Shown here in pieces: positions 8,567 through 18,220 of a stretch of 64,000 nt of DNA; within the stretch, counting starts at the first letter, position 1; each line of letters begins with the position of its first letter. The notes under the pieces were generated by a model. The model saw only the letters and a program-made list of their open reading frames with translations, did not search any database and was not told the DNA's origin. The stretch is from CAUZIR01 sp965250195 (lineage in GTDB: Bacteria; Chloroflexota; Dehalococcoidia; Lucifugimonadales; UBA2962). Location of the stretch: NCBI GenBank assembly GCA_965250195.1, contig OZ252295.1, forward strand, positions 434,001 through 498,000. Direction: 5' to 3'. A program made the position numbers and the translations under genes.

Positions 8567-9652
8567 CTAACGGGCTGGCAACGCGTCCGGGTTCATGAGG
8601 GGTGCCGATGACCCCTGCCAGCGATGCCAACCATCGAATTCAGCCTCCAGTACCTTCCGGCCACGTCCCACCGGAGCCAGTCCCACCGCCTCCATGTCCG
8701 CGTCGACCATGATGGCAATCAGATCGGAGAAGCTGACTTTCGTCTCCCACCCTAGTTCGTTCCGGGCCCTGGTGGAGTCGGCCCTGAGCGCATTCACCTC
8801 AGTAGGCCGCAGGTAACGCTCGTCCGCCTCGACGTGGTCTCGGTAGTCGAGGCCGGCATATGAGAAGGCACCTTCTACGAACTCTCGCACAGTGTGAGAG
8901 TCCCCCGTGCCGACGACGAAGTCTCCCCCCTTCTCGCGTTGGAGCATGAGCCACATCGCCTCAACATATTCGGGCGCGTATCCCCAGTCTCTGGAGGCAT
9001 CGAGGTTGCCCAGATAGAGTTTGTCCTGTCGCCCGGCCTTGATGCGAGCAACTCCCCTGGATACCTTGCGGGGTAGGAACGTTTCACCCCGTCTTGGACT
9101 TTCGTGATTGAAGAGAATGCCGTTCGAACAGAACATCCCGTAGCCATCGCGGTAATTGACCGCCATCCAGTAAGCGTACACCTTTGCCACCGCGTACGGG
9201 CTTCGTGGCCGGAAGGGAGTGTCCTCTTTCTGCGGTGGGGGTGCGCTTCCGAACATCTCGCTGCTAGAGGCCTGGTAGTAGCGGGCGCTTATGCCGCTGC
9301 GACGCACGGCGTCGAGCACCCGGGTGGCGCCCAGGCCGGTGATATCGCCGGTGAACTCGGGCATGTCGAAACTGACTCGCACATGACTCTGGGCACCAAG
9401 GTGATAGACCTCCTGTGGCTGCAAGTTGTACACCAAGTTGGTCAACTGTTCCGAGTTGGACAGGTCTCCGTAGTGAAGATGCAACCGAGCGCCCGGTTCG
9501 TGGGTATCCTGGTAGATGTGGTCGATTCGCGAGGTGTTGAAGGTGCTGGCCCTGCGGATCAGCCCGTGTACCTCGTAACCCTTGAACAGGAGAAGTTCGG
9601 CCAGATAGGAGCCGTCCTGTCCTGTAATGCCTGTAATCAGAGCTCGCTTCAA
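8567..9652 (-). CDS. gmd: GDP-mannose 4,6-dehydratase
   Basis: An extended SDR of about 361 residues that makes GDP-4-keto-6-deoxymannose, the first step to GDP-L-fucose. Seen are ALITGITGQDGSYLAELLL at the N terminus, LHYGDLSNSEQL, HLGAQSHVRVSF, YxxxK in RSPYAVAKVYAYW, and NHESPRRGETFL. I place the start at the TTG giving KRALITGI, which matches the usual family N terminus. A TTG 30 bases further out (9682) would add ten residues without obvious homology. It is the first gene of the minus-strand operon. A -10-like TAGAAT lies just upstream, with no convincing -35. Confidence 0.9.
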   Translation of the reverse strand: MKRALITGITGQDGSYLAELLLFKGYEVHGLIRRASTFNTSRIDHIYQDTHEPGARLHLHYGDLSNSEQLTNLVYNLQPQEVYHLGAQSHVRVSFDMPEFTGDITGLGATRVLDAVRRSGISARYYQASSSEMFGSAPPPQKEDTPFRPRSPYAVAKVYAYWMAVNYRDGYGMFCSNGILFNHESPRRGETFLPRKVSRGVARIKAGRQDKLYLGNLDASRDWGYAPEYVEAMWLMLQREKGGDFVVGTGDSHTVREFVEGAFSYAGLDYRDHVEADERYLRPTEVNALRADSTRARNELGWETKVSFSDLIAIMVDADMEAVGLAPVGRGRKVLEAEFDGWHRWQGSSAPLMNPDALPAR

Positions 9653-9819
9653 ATTATCATTCGTCCATACCCTCGGGCACAATTATTCTAGCATCGGATC
9701 ACCCGACGGCGGCTTGATAATCGGGCCAGGACGATTCGGCATTCGCGCCGGAGCATTCCCTACATTCCAGACCCAATTGAGGTTTCAAAGTCTGCGGATG
9801 AGGCCACACCTTGTCGTTT

Positions 9820-10153
9820 TACGTTTATGCCGTCGACCAGCCAGTTGGCGAATAAGGTCCACGGGACCATGGCAATGTAGTTAACCACTGCGTATGGGCT
9901 TCCGTCCGACTTCACGTCTGTTAGACGGCCGAGCACAAACGTGAACGCGATCGTGAAAAGACGGGTTGGGCCAGCGCCCTCCTGTTCCGATGGCGGACTG
10001 GGAGTAGCTAACCTTGATATCTCGCCAGACAACAAACAGCACCATGTCTCCATAACGTCACGGCTCTGGCATGTCGATGACCGGCCAACCCGGCTGCTGG
10101 CCGATGACGATCGGCCGAGTTGGAGTGGGATGCTCGTCTGGGTTGGCACTCAC
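9820..10153 (-). pseudogene. Decayed Wzm (ABC-2 permease) fragment
   Basis: Read on the minus strand from a GTG at 10153, the sequence closely parallels the N-terminal third of the intact permease at 6742-7614. Matching segments are RPIVIGQQPGWPVID versus RPFVIKPGSGWKPVD, VLFVVWRDIKVSYSQSA versus the intact copy, and IAFTFVLGRL followed by SDGSPYAVVNYIAMVPW. A TGA at 10058-10060 interrupts it, the frame shifts near 9975, and homology ends before the first membrane span is complete. No matching Wzt follows. This is a relic of an earlier exporter copy, not a functional gene. Confidence 0.82.
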
Positions 10154-10264
10154 ATCCGCCAAGCTGCTCTGTGCTCCAAGCCGTCCCGAGAGTTAACCTA
10201 GTCGGAGGGCGCGTCGGGTAGGCAGTCCAATCGTGAGATAATTGTCTTCCCCGGCTATACAGAC

Positions 10265-11491
10265 ATGCAACAATTCTATTTTGCTGGCCGCCTGCCCTTC
10301 CATTTGACGAATCTCATTAGCCGCTCAGTTTTTTGGGCCGCGGCTCTGTTTTTTGTGGTCGTCACCGCCTGCGGTGGGTCATCGACCGACGACCCCAGTT
10401 CGCCCACCTCTCAGTCGCCGACTCCGGTGGCATTGGTAGTCGAGAAGGGCGAGTTGCGCCCGACGGCATCCGGTGGCGCCCGGTTCGACAGCAAGACCGA
10501 TGAGATCGCCCTCGATTCGCTGGTGGTCTCCACCGGAAGTGACGCTCAACCAACCGAGGTAGAGGTGGCGGTAGTGGCCTTGGGAGAGAGCGTCCCCGCG
10601 CTGACGAACTCGGTAGATGTATTCCAGTACGTCCGGATCGAGCACGGAGGCCTGTCCGACGCCGACATCGAAGGCGTGACCCTCTCTTTCTCCGTCCCGG
10701 TGAGTTGGCTCGAGGATTTGCGGGCGCCTCTGGACGAGGTGGTACTGGCCCGTTTCGACGAAGATTGGAAACAGTTGCCGACCCGCCTTCTGCAACTGGA
10801 TGGTGGGATGGCCTCTTACGAGGCCGATTCGCCTGGGTTGTCCTTGTTCGCGATCACCGCGCCCGGACCACCACCGCTGGCTGAGTCCGCGGCCACATTC
10901 GAGGCTGCGGCGGTCGTGATCTCTATCGAAGACACTCCGGTAGCTCCAGCAACGCCAACCGAACCCGTCGAGTCGAGTCGGACTCCGACCCCGACGCTCG
11001 AGTCCAGGCCAACCCAGTCGGCGACGGCGACCGTTCTCGGGAGGGCTGACACGCCAACCGTGAGGACAACACCGTTCGCTGTCACGCCGACACCCGTACG
11101 GGTTTCGCCACCCTCTGCCACCCCGACCGTAGTGGTTCCATCACTCACTCCCACTCCGACTACGGAGATCGAGCCGTCTCTCACTCCATCTCCCACCCCT
11201 TCCCCAGCGCCTGCGACACCAACAAGTACTCGAGTACCTCCCCAGCCCACGGCAATACCGGCACCTACGCCTATATTTACTCCGGCCCCTCCCACATCGA
11301 CACCGATTCCGGGCGACGCAAGGTTCGGTGTCGTAACTCATACGAGCGACCCGATTGAGGTTAAGAGCTTTTTTGGCGGAGCTGGCCGCGCTCTGGTTCA
11401 TCGACTTCCGAACAGATTCCGGGCATGCCACGACGAATCGGGAGCGGGTACAGTACATCACGGTTCCAACCAGTTCAGGTGTTTGGACTAG
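10265..11491 (+). CDS. Lipoprotein with Pro/Thr-rich linker (5-prime half of a frameshifted gene)
   Basis: This is a secreted lipoprotein. A hydrophobic signal segment ends in a lipobox VVTACGG (about residues 34-40). Residues 50-200 form a beta-rich domain (FSVPVSWL, then GLSLFAIT). About 150 residues of Pro/Thr/Ser-rich linker with TPTPT-type repeats follow. The frame then begins a glycosidase-like domain (RFGVVTHTSDPIEVKSF) but goes off-frame after a run of six T at 11369-11374 and ends about 40 codons later. The remaining domain continues in the next frame. With one T fewer, the two halves join into one protein of about 698 residues. Confidence 0.75.
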   Translation: MQQFYFAGRLPFHLTNLISRSVFWAAALFFVVVTACGGSSTDDPSSPTSQSPTPVALVVEKGELRPTASGGARFDSKTDEIALDSLVVSTGSDAQPTEVEVAVVALGESVPALTNSVDVFQYVRIEHGGLSDADIEGVTLSFSVPVSWLEDLRAPLDEVVLARFDEDWKQLPTRLLQLDGGMASYEADSPGLSLFAITAPGPPPLAESAATFEAAAVVISIEDTPVAPATPTEPVESSRTPTPTLESRPTQSATATVLGRADTPTVRTTPFAVTPTPVRVSPPSATPTVVVPSLTPTPTTEIEPSLTPSPTPSPAPATPTSTRVPPQPTAIPAPTPIFTPAPPTSTPIPGDARFGVVTHTSDPIEVKSFFGGAGRALVHRLPNRFRACHDESGAGTVHHGSNQFRCLD

Positions 11492-12362
11492 CGGAACGGC
11501 CGAGGGCATCGCCGAACTCACCGAAAGCCAGGTCGCAGCATTGGGATTTACCGACCCAGCCCTCGTTCGCCAGGTGGCTCGTGACGTCCCAGGTTCTTCC
11601 TGGTACATCTTCGGTGAACCGAACCGTCATTTCGGCATCACCGGTGCCAGGTTCGCCCCGGTGTTCAAGTACTACCGCGACCTCATCAAGTCGATGGATT
11701 CAACGGCCAGAATCGTGAGTCCCAGCCTACTAAATTGGGACTTCACCTGTGTCGGATGTGGTGGCTATCAAAGCGGGTCTGCTTGGGCCGTTGACTTCGT
11801 GTCCCGGTACGAGACTCTTTACGGCAACAAGCCCCCTATAGACGTCTGGGCGATCGACACCTACCCGATAGATTGGATCAACACTCCCAACAACTCGCCC
11901 GGTAAGAAGGCCTTTTATGACAACCAACAATTACTCCACTGGCAGATCGCAGTGGCACAGGTAGAGAACCTGAGGGCATTCTTGGATGTCAACGGCTACT
12001 CCGGGGTGCCGATATGGATCACGGAGATCTCGATCCATGTCGGATATGACGGTTGGGTCTGGCAGGACGATCGGGTGGCACCAGTCGGTATTTATCATTG
12101 GGAACTTTTGGGGAGCTATATTGGATCTGTGTTCGATTGGTTGGACCAAAACTCGGCCTCTTTGATCATCGATAAATGGTTCTTTTTCGTCACGTGGACC
12201 GACATAGTCAACATCGGAACCGGCGGATACATGGGGCCTATCCTCTTCGAATCACCACAGATCGGTTCTGACCTCACCTGCCTGGGAGAGATATTCCGCG
12301 CCCGGTCGCTGCAAGAGGCACCGGTCGTATGCGATCTCGCCGGAAACACCGTTGCCCGTTAA
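11355..12362 (+). CDS. Clan GH-A-like glycoside hydrolase domain (3-prime half of the frameshifted gene)
   Basis: This frame carries a TIM-barrel glycosidase-like domain that completes the lipoprotein begun at 10265. The first useful residues are FLAELAALWFID. Two carboxylates sit where clan GH-A retaining enzymes have theirs: a Glu in IFGEPN (acid/base) and a Glu in PIWITEI (nucleophile), about 130 residues apart. It lacks a credible start of its own, since the nominal TTG lies within the upstream frame. I infer an extracellular glycan-modifying or binding enzyme linked to the surrounding polysaccharide genes. The frameshift could be real decay, a sequencing error or slippage on the T run. 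Confidence 0.7.
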   Translation: MRLRAFLAELAALWFIDFRTDSGHATTNRERVQYITVPTSSGVWTSGTAEGIAELTESQVAALGFTDPALVRQVARDVPGSSWYIFGEPNRHFGITGARFAPVFKYYRDLIKSMDSTARIVSPSLLNWDFTCVGCGGYQSGSAWAVDFVSRYETLYGNKPPIDVWAIDTYPIDWINTPNNSPGKKAFYDNQQLLHWQIAVAQVENLRAFLDVNGYSGVPIWITEISIHVGYDGWVWQDDRVAPVGIYHWELLGSYIGSVFDWLDQNSASLIIDKWFFFVTWTDIVNIGTGGYMGPILFESPQIGSDLTCLGEIFRARSLQEAPVVCDLAGNTVAR

Positions 12363-12422
12363 CATGACCATTGAGCCGATTGTCCGACCGGGCCTCGGGC
12401 GGACCCAAAACGGAGACCGTAT

Positions 12423-14558
12423 CTGAAACAAGTAATTCTTGACGGAGGCGGCCGCGTTCGCGTGGTCGACGTCCCTACCCCTATCGTCGAGGCGGGTCGG
12501 GTCATCGTACGTTCCGAATTCTCCCTCATAAGCTCGGGCACGGAGTTGGCCGCGGCCCAGGGGCGCTCCCAGGGCTTGGTAAAACGAGCGCTCTCGAACC
12601 CCGACAAGGTATGGTCGCTCGTAAACACCGCACTGGATCAGGGCCTTGGCGCCGCGGTGGACACCGCCGCCGATTCGCTCCAGCGCTGGGTCCCGATTGG
12701 ATACAGCCTTGCCGGCATCGTCGAGGGCGTCGGGTCCGGTGTCTCCGGCATCCGAGTGGGCGACATGGTCTCCTGCGCCGGGGCAGGATACGCCAACCAC
12801 GCCGAATACGTGTCCATACCTCAACAATTGGCCGTTGCCGTGCCACCGGGGGTGGAAGCCCGGCACGCCGCCTGCGCGCCCGTGTCGGCGATAGCGATGC
12901 AGGCGGTGCGCAGAAGCGCGGCGTCGATCGGCGAGATTGTGGTGGTTATCGGCCTCGGGCTGGTGGGACTGCTAACGGCCCGGCTGCTGGCCTCGGCCGG
13001 CTGCCGAGTGGTGGGAATGGAGCCCGATGCCGACCGGCTCGTCCTGGCCGAGCGCATGGGCTGCACGGCATCGTCCTCCAACGCCGACGGGCTGGCCGCC
13101 CTGGTCGAAAGGGAGACCGGGGGCCTCGGCGCCGACGCGGTGATCATATGCGCCGCCACCGACGCTAGTGGTCCTTCCACACTGGCCGGTGAGATGGCCC
13201 GAGAGCGGGGCCGAGTGGTGGTGGTGGGAGACGTCGGTCTTGAGATCGATCGGGAGTTGTATTACGGCAAGGAGCTAGACCTTGTTTTATCACGCTCCAT
13301 GGGTCCCGGACGGTACGACAGGGAGTACGAGGAGGGCGGAAGGGATTACCCGCCAGCACACGTGCGTTGGACCGAGGCACGGAATGTCGAGGCCTGCTTG
13401 GCGCTGATGGCAGACGGGCGGCTCGACGTCGGCCCACTGATCGAGGAGGCGGTGCCAGTAGATGAGGCTCCGCGGGCCTTCGAGATCCTCCAGCAGGGCA
13501 AGGTGGCGACCCTCATCCAGTACCCGGTGGCTTCTTCGGAGGCTTCGGCGAAGCCCAGCAGCCGGGTGGACATCAGACCCGTGGCCAGTGGCCTCGGTCT
13601 AATTGAGGTGGGGTTGATCGGGCCGGGGAAGTTTGCAGGCTCATCACTGCTGCCTTGGATCAAGAAGAACAGGGGCCTGAACCTCAGAGGCCTGGTCGGC
13701 CGAAGCACCGAATCTACTAGGCAGACGGCGGACCGGTTCGGAGCCGCTTATGCTTCCACTGACCCGGCCGAGTTGCTAGAGGACAAGATCGTGGACGCGA
13801 TATGGATCGCCACCCCTCACAATTCCCATGCAGAGCTGGCCATTGCCGCTCTGCGGGCGGGCAAGCACGTTTTCGTTGAGAAGCCGCTGGCGTTGACGGC
13901 GGAAGATGCGGCGAGGGTGCGTGGAGCTGTCGAATCGTCGGATCGAGTGCTGATGGTCGGTTTCAACCGGCGATTTGCCAACGCCTCCCAGGTGGTTTCA
14001 AGCAAGCTGCAGGATTCGCCAGGGCCCAAGCAGGTTATCTACCGGGTCCGGGGGGATCGATTCGAGGATGACCACTGGCTGGATGACCAGGAGGTCGGAG
14101 GTGGAAGGCTAGTCGGGGAGGGCGTCCATTTCTTCGATTGGATGGCGTGGCTATTGGGCGAAGAGCCCACAAACGTTTACGCCTCAGGATCGGAAACGCC
14201 TCCCGGGGCGGCCGAAGTCCTGGTGGATTTCTCTGGCGGCTCCAAGGGCGTTCTGGTGTACACAACGTTGGGCACGGCAACCACAGCGAAAGAGCGGGTC
14301 GAGGTGTTCGGCGCCGACTTCACCGCGGTGATCGACAACTTTGAACGGGTCTCCATCGAGCGTGGTGGCAGGACTGTTGCAAAGAGGTCGACCTCTGGGA
14401 AGGGTCATGCCGAACTGTTCGCAACGTTCGTTTCTGCGGTGCGTGAAGGGGTCGGGGCAAACCCGAACGCCACAGACGGAGTCCGGGCCACCTTGTGCGC
14501 CCTGGCTGCGACGGAGTCGCTGTCATCCGGGAAGCGGGAACAGGTCAGCCAAACATGA
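12423..14558 (+). CDS. Bi-domain dehydrogenase: alcohol dehydrogenase-like plus Gfo/Idh/MocA
   Basis: A two-domain oxidoreductase of about 711 residues, as found in polysaccharide loci. Residues 1 to about 370 are medium-chain dehydrogenase-like, with FSLISSGTEL and a nucleotide loop VIGLGLVGLLTARLL. Residues from about 390 on are Gfo/Idh/MocA, with EVGLIGPGKFAG, HVFVEKPLALT and GEGVHFFDWMAW. The recognised family N terminus (KQVILDGGG) lies before the first GTG at 12462 and can only be reached from a CTG at 12423, with GGAG seven bases upstream. It probably oxidises or reduces a nucleotide-linked or free sugar; the substrate is unknown. Confidence 0.82.
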   Translation: MKQVILDGGGRVRVVDVPTPIVEAGRVIVRSEFSLISSGTELAAAQGRSQGLVKRALSNPDKVWSLVNTALDQGLGAAVDTAADSLQRWVPIGYSLAGIVEGVGSGVSGIRVGDMVSCAGAGYANHAEYVSIPQQLAVAVPPGVEARHAACAPVSAIAMQAVRRSAASIGEIVVVIGLGLVGLLTARLLASAGCRVVGMEPDADRLVLAERMGCTASSSNADGLAALVERETGGLGADAVIICAATDASGPSTLAGEMARERGRVVVVGDVGLEIDRELYYGKELDLVLSRSMGPGRYDREYEEGGRDYPPAHVRWTEARNVEACLALMADGRLDVGPLIEEAVPVDEAPRAFEILQQGKVATLIQYPVASSEASAKPSSRVDIRPVASGLGLIEVGLIGPGKFAGSSLLPWIKKNRGLNLRGLVGRSTESTRQTADRFGAAYASTDPAELLEDKIVDAIWIATPHNSHAELAIAALRAGKHVFVEKPLALTAEDAARVRGAVESSDRVLMVGFNRRFANASQVVSSKLQDSPGPKQVIYRVRGDRFEDDHWLDDQEVGGGRLVGEGVHFFDWMAWLLGEEPTNVYASGSETPPGAAEVLVDFSGGSKGVLVYTTLGTATTAKERVEVFGADFTAVIDNFERVSIERGGRTVAKRSTSGKGHAELFATFVSAVREGVGANPNATDGVRATLCALAATESLSSGKREQVSQT

Positions 14559-14693
14559 AAGCGCCGGAAACCGAGCCAGTTCAACTGGACAAGGCCTGAT
14601 GTATCTTTGCCTGTGCGTCGATTGGCGGTTCTGCCAGGGTCGTGGCCCCGCACTGCGCGAAGGCAAATGGATGATGGGGGAGATGTTCGCATA

Positions 14694-16073
14694 ATGAATC
14701 TGGGAGTTATCGGAGCCGGTCCGGTCGGGCTGGTTACCGCCGGGGGCTTCGCCTCACTCGGCCACCATGTGATGTGCGCCGAGCGGGACACGGGCAAGCT
14801 TGAGAGCCTTTCCAAGGGCGATCTCCCTATCTACGAGCCGGGGTTGGCCGAGCTGATCGCCGGAACCGCCGAAGATGGGTCGCTCTCCTTCACCGGCAGC
14901 CTGGAGCGAGTCCTCGACTTCGCCACGGTGATATTTATCTGCGTGGGCACTCCCGAGGGCGATGATGGAGCCGCCGATCTCTCCCAGGTGGACGCCGTCG
15001 CACATGAACTGGCGGCCACCGGCAATGGCTTTCGGCTGCTGATAGAAAAGAGCACCGTGCCCATCGGCACGTACACGCGCATAGCACAGACCATCAAGCG
15101 ACACTGCGGCCCGGAATTCGACTTCGAGGTCGTCTGCGTGCCGGAGTTCCTCCGCGAGGGTGCCGCAGTTGAAGACTTCTTCAACCCGGATCGGATGATC
15201 CTGGGCGTGTCCTCCCCCAGGTCCCGAGAGCTGGTCGAGCAGCTGTATGGCAGCTTCACATGCCCCAAGATCTGGACCGATCCCGGCACCGCCGAACTCG
15301 TCAAGTACGCCTCCAACTCCTTTCTGGCCCTGAAGATCTCCTACGCCAACCTGCTCGCCGACGTCTGCGAAGGGACTGGGGCGAATCTCGAACAGCTGTT
15401 GGACGGAGTAGGTGCAGACGCCAGGGTAGGAAGGCGGTTCATGAACGCCGGGGTCGGGTACGGCGGAAGCTGCCTGCCCAAGGACGTGCAGGCATTCATT
15501 CACATCGCACGCATTTCGGGCGCTGATCCATCCCTGCTTGACGAGGCGGAGGCTGTCAACGACCGACGGCCGGGTCAGCTGGTGAATAAGTTACGGACGG
15601 CGCTCGGCCCACTCCGTGGGCGTAACATCACCGTCTGGGGGCTGTCGTTCAAACCTGAAACGGACGATGTGCGCAACGCGCCAAGTATTCAGGTGGTAAA
15701 GGCGCTAGCAGATGAAGGAGCCTCGGTAACATGCCACGACCCCGTTGCAACTGAGACGTTCAAGGCCGCACTAGGCGAGGTTGCTCAGGTCACCTACGAA
15801 GACCACATCTACCTTGCGGTGGTCGGTGCCGACGCCCTCGTCCTGGTCACTGAATGGGACCACTACCTAGACGCAGACCTATCGAAGGTGAAATCGGCCA
15901 TGGCTAGGCCACTTATCGTCGATGGTCGGGCAGCGTTAAACCGGCAGACGGCCACTCGCCTAGGCTTCGATTATCTAGCCTTCGGGTTGTCGGACTCTGT
16001 CGCGTCCCCGGGCATTACCGTGTCGTCCGAGTCTTTGGGCGCCGGTGAAGTTAAACCGTATGATCGCCTTTGA
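14694..16073 (+). CDS. ugd: UDP-glucose 6-dehydrogenase family
   Basis: A protein of about 459 residues of the UDP-glucose/GDP-mannose dehydrogenase family. Seen are the N-terminal NAD loop GVIGAGPVGLVTAGGF, ICVGTPEGDDGAADLS and EKSTVPIGT. Others are FLREGAAVEDFFNPDR, KYASNSFLALKISYANLLADVC and the catalytic cysteine in GVGYGGSCLPKD. The C-terminal domain opens with VWGLSFKPETDD. It makes UDP-glucuronate, which fits the UDP-sugar epimerase gene at 16815. I start at the ATG giving NLGVIGAG; a longer in-frame start at 14607 adds residues with no family match. Confidence 0.9.
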   Translation: MNLGVIGAGPVGLVTAGGFASLGHHVMCAERDTGKLESLSKGDLPIYEPGLAELIAGTAEDGSLSFTGSLERVLDFATVIFICVGTPEGDDGAADLSQVDAVAHELAATGNGFRLLIEKSTVPIGTYTRIAQTIKRHCGPEFDFEVVCVPEFLREGAAVEDFFNPDRMILGVSSPRSRELVEQLYGSFTCPKIWTDPGTAELVKYASNSFLALKISYANLLADVCEGTGANLEQLLDGVGADARVGRRFMNAGVGYGGSCLPKDVQAFIHIARISGADPSLLDEAEAVNDRRPGQLVNKLRTALGPLRGRNITVWGLSFKPETDDVRNAPSIQVVKALADEGASVTCHDPVATETFKAALGEVAQVTYEDHIYLAVVGADALVLVTEWDHYLDADLSKVKSAMARPLIVDGRAALNRQTATRLGFDYLAFGLSDSVASPGITVSSESLGAGEVKPYDRL

Positions 16074-16814
16074 ACTACCTCACATGATCATGTTCACCAA
16101 CGATATGTCGGAAAGCCAAGGCTACCCGGCATTGATACTGGCCACGGGCAACTCACGAATGATCCGAAAAAGAACCTAAAGCGACCGCGGATTTCCACTG
16201 ATCGTACGCGTCACAGAGGTCGCCCTACGAGCGAGTCTATTACACCGGGTCTTGGTCTCTTGGGATGAGCCAGAGATAGGGCGTGTCCCAGCTTAGGCGA
16301 GGGCCGATTAACTCAAGCGTCACTGACGCATCAGCGGGACCCGGTACCCTTCGAGTCCGCCGATTTCGATTTCCACGCCTTCGGCAATCTCGACCGGCAG
16401 GACAGATATCGCCGCGAGGCTGTGGTATTGCTGGGTTGCACAGCGCCCTTCGTCACCGCCGAAGACATTTGCGGAACGGCTACCACGGGACCTGATTAGC
16501 CTTCCGACTAGGCATTTGCAGCAGTCCAATTTCCTCACTTCTTGTGAACGTGTGTCGCCGCGGCCCTTGGGGCGTTTCTGGTCCGGCAGCAAATGAGACT
16601 CGAACGTTCACCGTTGGGTAGCGACCAAAGCCCTCCGGTGGAGCCTCAAGTCCTCGAGAGCCTGGCGAAGTACTTCAAAACGGTTGGAGAGCACCTTGGG
16701 AGAAGGTGCGAACCGTGTCTACGAGTGCAAGGCCTCTGACATTCAGAGGTCACGCCGAGTGGATACGACGCCCATCGCCCATAATCACCCTGTATTAGGA
16801 ACGGGCAACTGCGG
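16074..16814 (+). other. Gene-poor gap of about 740 bases
   Basis: No ORF here has a recognisable family. Several short frames of 70-90 codons exist on both strands but resemble nothing and have no good ribosome site. The stretch may be eroded remains of a sugar-cluster gene. I see no terminator with a T tract and no repeat shared with the rest of the window. Confidence 0.5.
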
Positions 16815-17864
16815 TCATTCGGTTGCGATCTCACTCGCCCACTGGCGATTCTTCGCATACCACTCGACGATGACCCTCAGCCCATCCTCGAACGTCGTAT
16901 TGGGATGCCAATCCAAATGTGACCGGGTTTTTTCAATATTCGCCCAGGTCGCGCTCACATCGGCAGAATTTCTCTCCATGAACTCGATCCGCGCCTGGCG
17001 CCCCACCATCTTTTCCAGCATCGATATGGCATCGTTTAGGACGATCGGACGGTCTGAGCCAACATTTAAGATCTCGAATCCCAGTGGCTTGAGAGCCTTG
17101 ATGGTCGCTTCGGCCACGTCTGCAACGAAAGTGAAGTCTCTTGATTGCTTCCCGTCGCCGAAGACCAACAAGGGCACGTCTTCGAACAACCACTTGACGA
17201 ACCTGAACAGGCTCATGTCCGGCCGGCCCGCCGGCCCGAACACTGTGAAATACCTCAATACCGACACGTCCAACCCATAAATGTGGTGGAACGTGTGGCA
17301 CAGGTTTTCTGCAGCTTTCTTGGAGGCGGCGTATGGAGAAAGCGGCCGATCGGTTTCCATGTCCTCTGAAAAACCGGTCCGACCGATGTCGCTACCCCCG
17401 TACACACTCGACGTGGACGCCAACACGAACTTTTTGACACCATACTTGGCGCATAGTTCAAGGAGGTTCAGCGTTCCGTCGACGTTGGATCGGTAATACG
17501 ACCGGGGATCTTCGACAGATTGCCTCACGCCAGCCCTCGCTGCTAGGTTGATCACCGCCTGAATGTCCGTGCCAGGCGAGGACGAAGACCCGCTTCCCTT
17601 GATCGATCGAGGCCATGTGAATACCTCTTCCATGCCTGCCGAGTCCGATATGTCCGCACGGTGGAATACAAACTCACCATTTAGAGTGAGGTTCCCAAGG
17701 CGCCACTCTTTGAGCCTCACGTCGTAAGAGTCGTTCATGTCGTCGACCCCAATAACCCGCTGACCGCTAGACAAAAGCGATTCGACCACGCAGGACCCAA
17801 TCATCCCTGCACAACCGGTAACCAGAATCGTTCCTGACGAGGGACTTACGTGCTTTCCAGTCAT
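16815..17864 (-). CDS. NAD-dependent UDP-sugar epimerase (UDP-glucuronate 4-epimerase-like)
   Basis: A 349-residue extended SDR. Seen are ILVTGCAGMIGSCVVESLL near the N terminus, VDDMNDSYDVRLKEWRL (typical of UDP-glucuronate 4-epimerases), INLAARAGVRQSVEDP, SSVYGG, the catalytic SPYAASKKAAE, and RYFTVFGPAGRPDMSLFRF. The expected product is UDP-galacturonate, using the product of the dehydrogenase at 14694. It is transcribed alone on the minus strand, divergent from the second exporter. Confidence 0.87.
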   Translation of the reverse strand: MTGKHVSPSSGTILVTGCAGMIGSCVVESLLSSGQRVIGVDDMNDSYDVRLKEWRLGNLTLNGEFVFHRADISDSAGMEEVFTWPRSIKGSGSSSSPGTDIQAVINLAARAGVRQSVEDPRSYYRSNVDGTLNLLELCAKYGVKKFVLASTSSVYGGSDIGRTGFSEDMETDRPLSPYAASKKAAENLCHTFHHIYGLDVSVLRYFTVFGPAGRPDMSLFRFVKWLFEDVPLLVFGDGKQSRDFTFVADVAEATIKALKPLGFEILNVGSDRPIVLNDAISMLEKMVGRQARIEFMERNSADVSATWANIEKTRSHLDWHPNTTFEDGLRVIVEWYAKNRQWASEIATE

Positions 17865-18051
17865 TCGATCTCACTATTCATGATTCGGTCCGATCAGCCA
17901 CTAATTACCCATACCAACTTTGTCTCAACGGGATTTATCTTATCTCGCGTCGCGGAGTTACTGACACCCCAGATCCCCTGCATGGCACTTAGAGGTGGAG
18001 CGAACGTGACCGAATGCCTTGAACAGAGGGCCACAACCCACTCGACGGGGA

Positions 18052-18057
18052 TATAAT
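18052..18057 (+). promoter_or_regulatory. Possible -10 element ahead of the second exporter
   Basis: A perfect TATAAT lies about 170 bases before the Wzm start in an otherwise ORF-free stretch (17865-18220). No good -35 hexamer stands 16-19 bases upstream, so this is only a candidate. Confidence 0.25.
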
Positions 18058-18220
18058 GAGGCACCGAAGCTGCGACCCCGCATTTGTTCTCTCGGTAGAC
18101 ACGGCTTGTTTCGGGTTACCGCGAGTGAAACCCACATGGTCCATCTTTCTGCTAAGTGGGCCAACGCGTCGTGCTGAATCCGGTCGAATCTGGACGAGCG
18201 GCTGGCAAGGAGTTCATCCG

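Noticed and set aside
16283..16592. Short ORFs on both strands in the 16.1-16.8 kb gap
   Set aside because: No homology and no start signals. A GGGCGTGTCCCAG string here recalls some IS ends, but no partner end or transposase was found.
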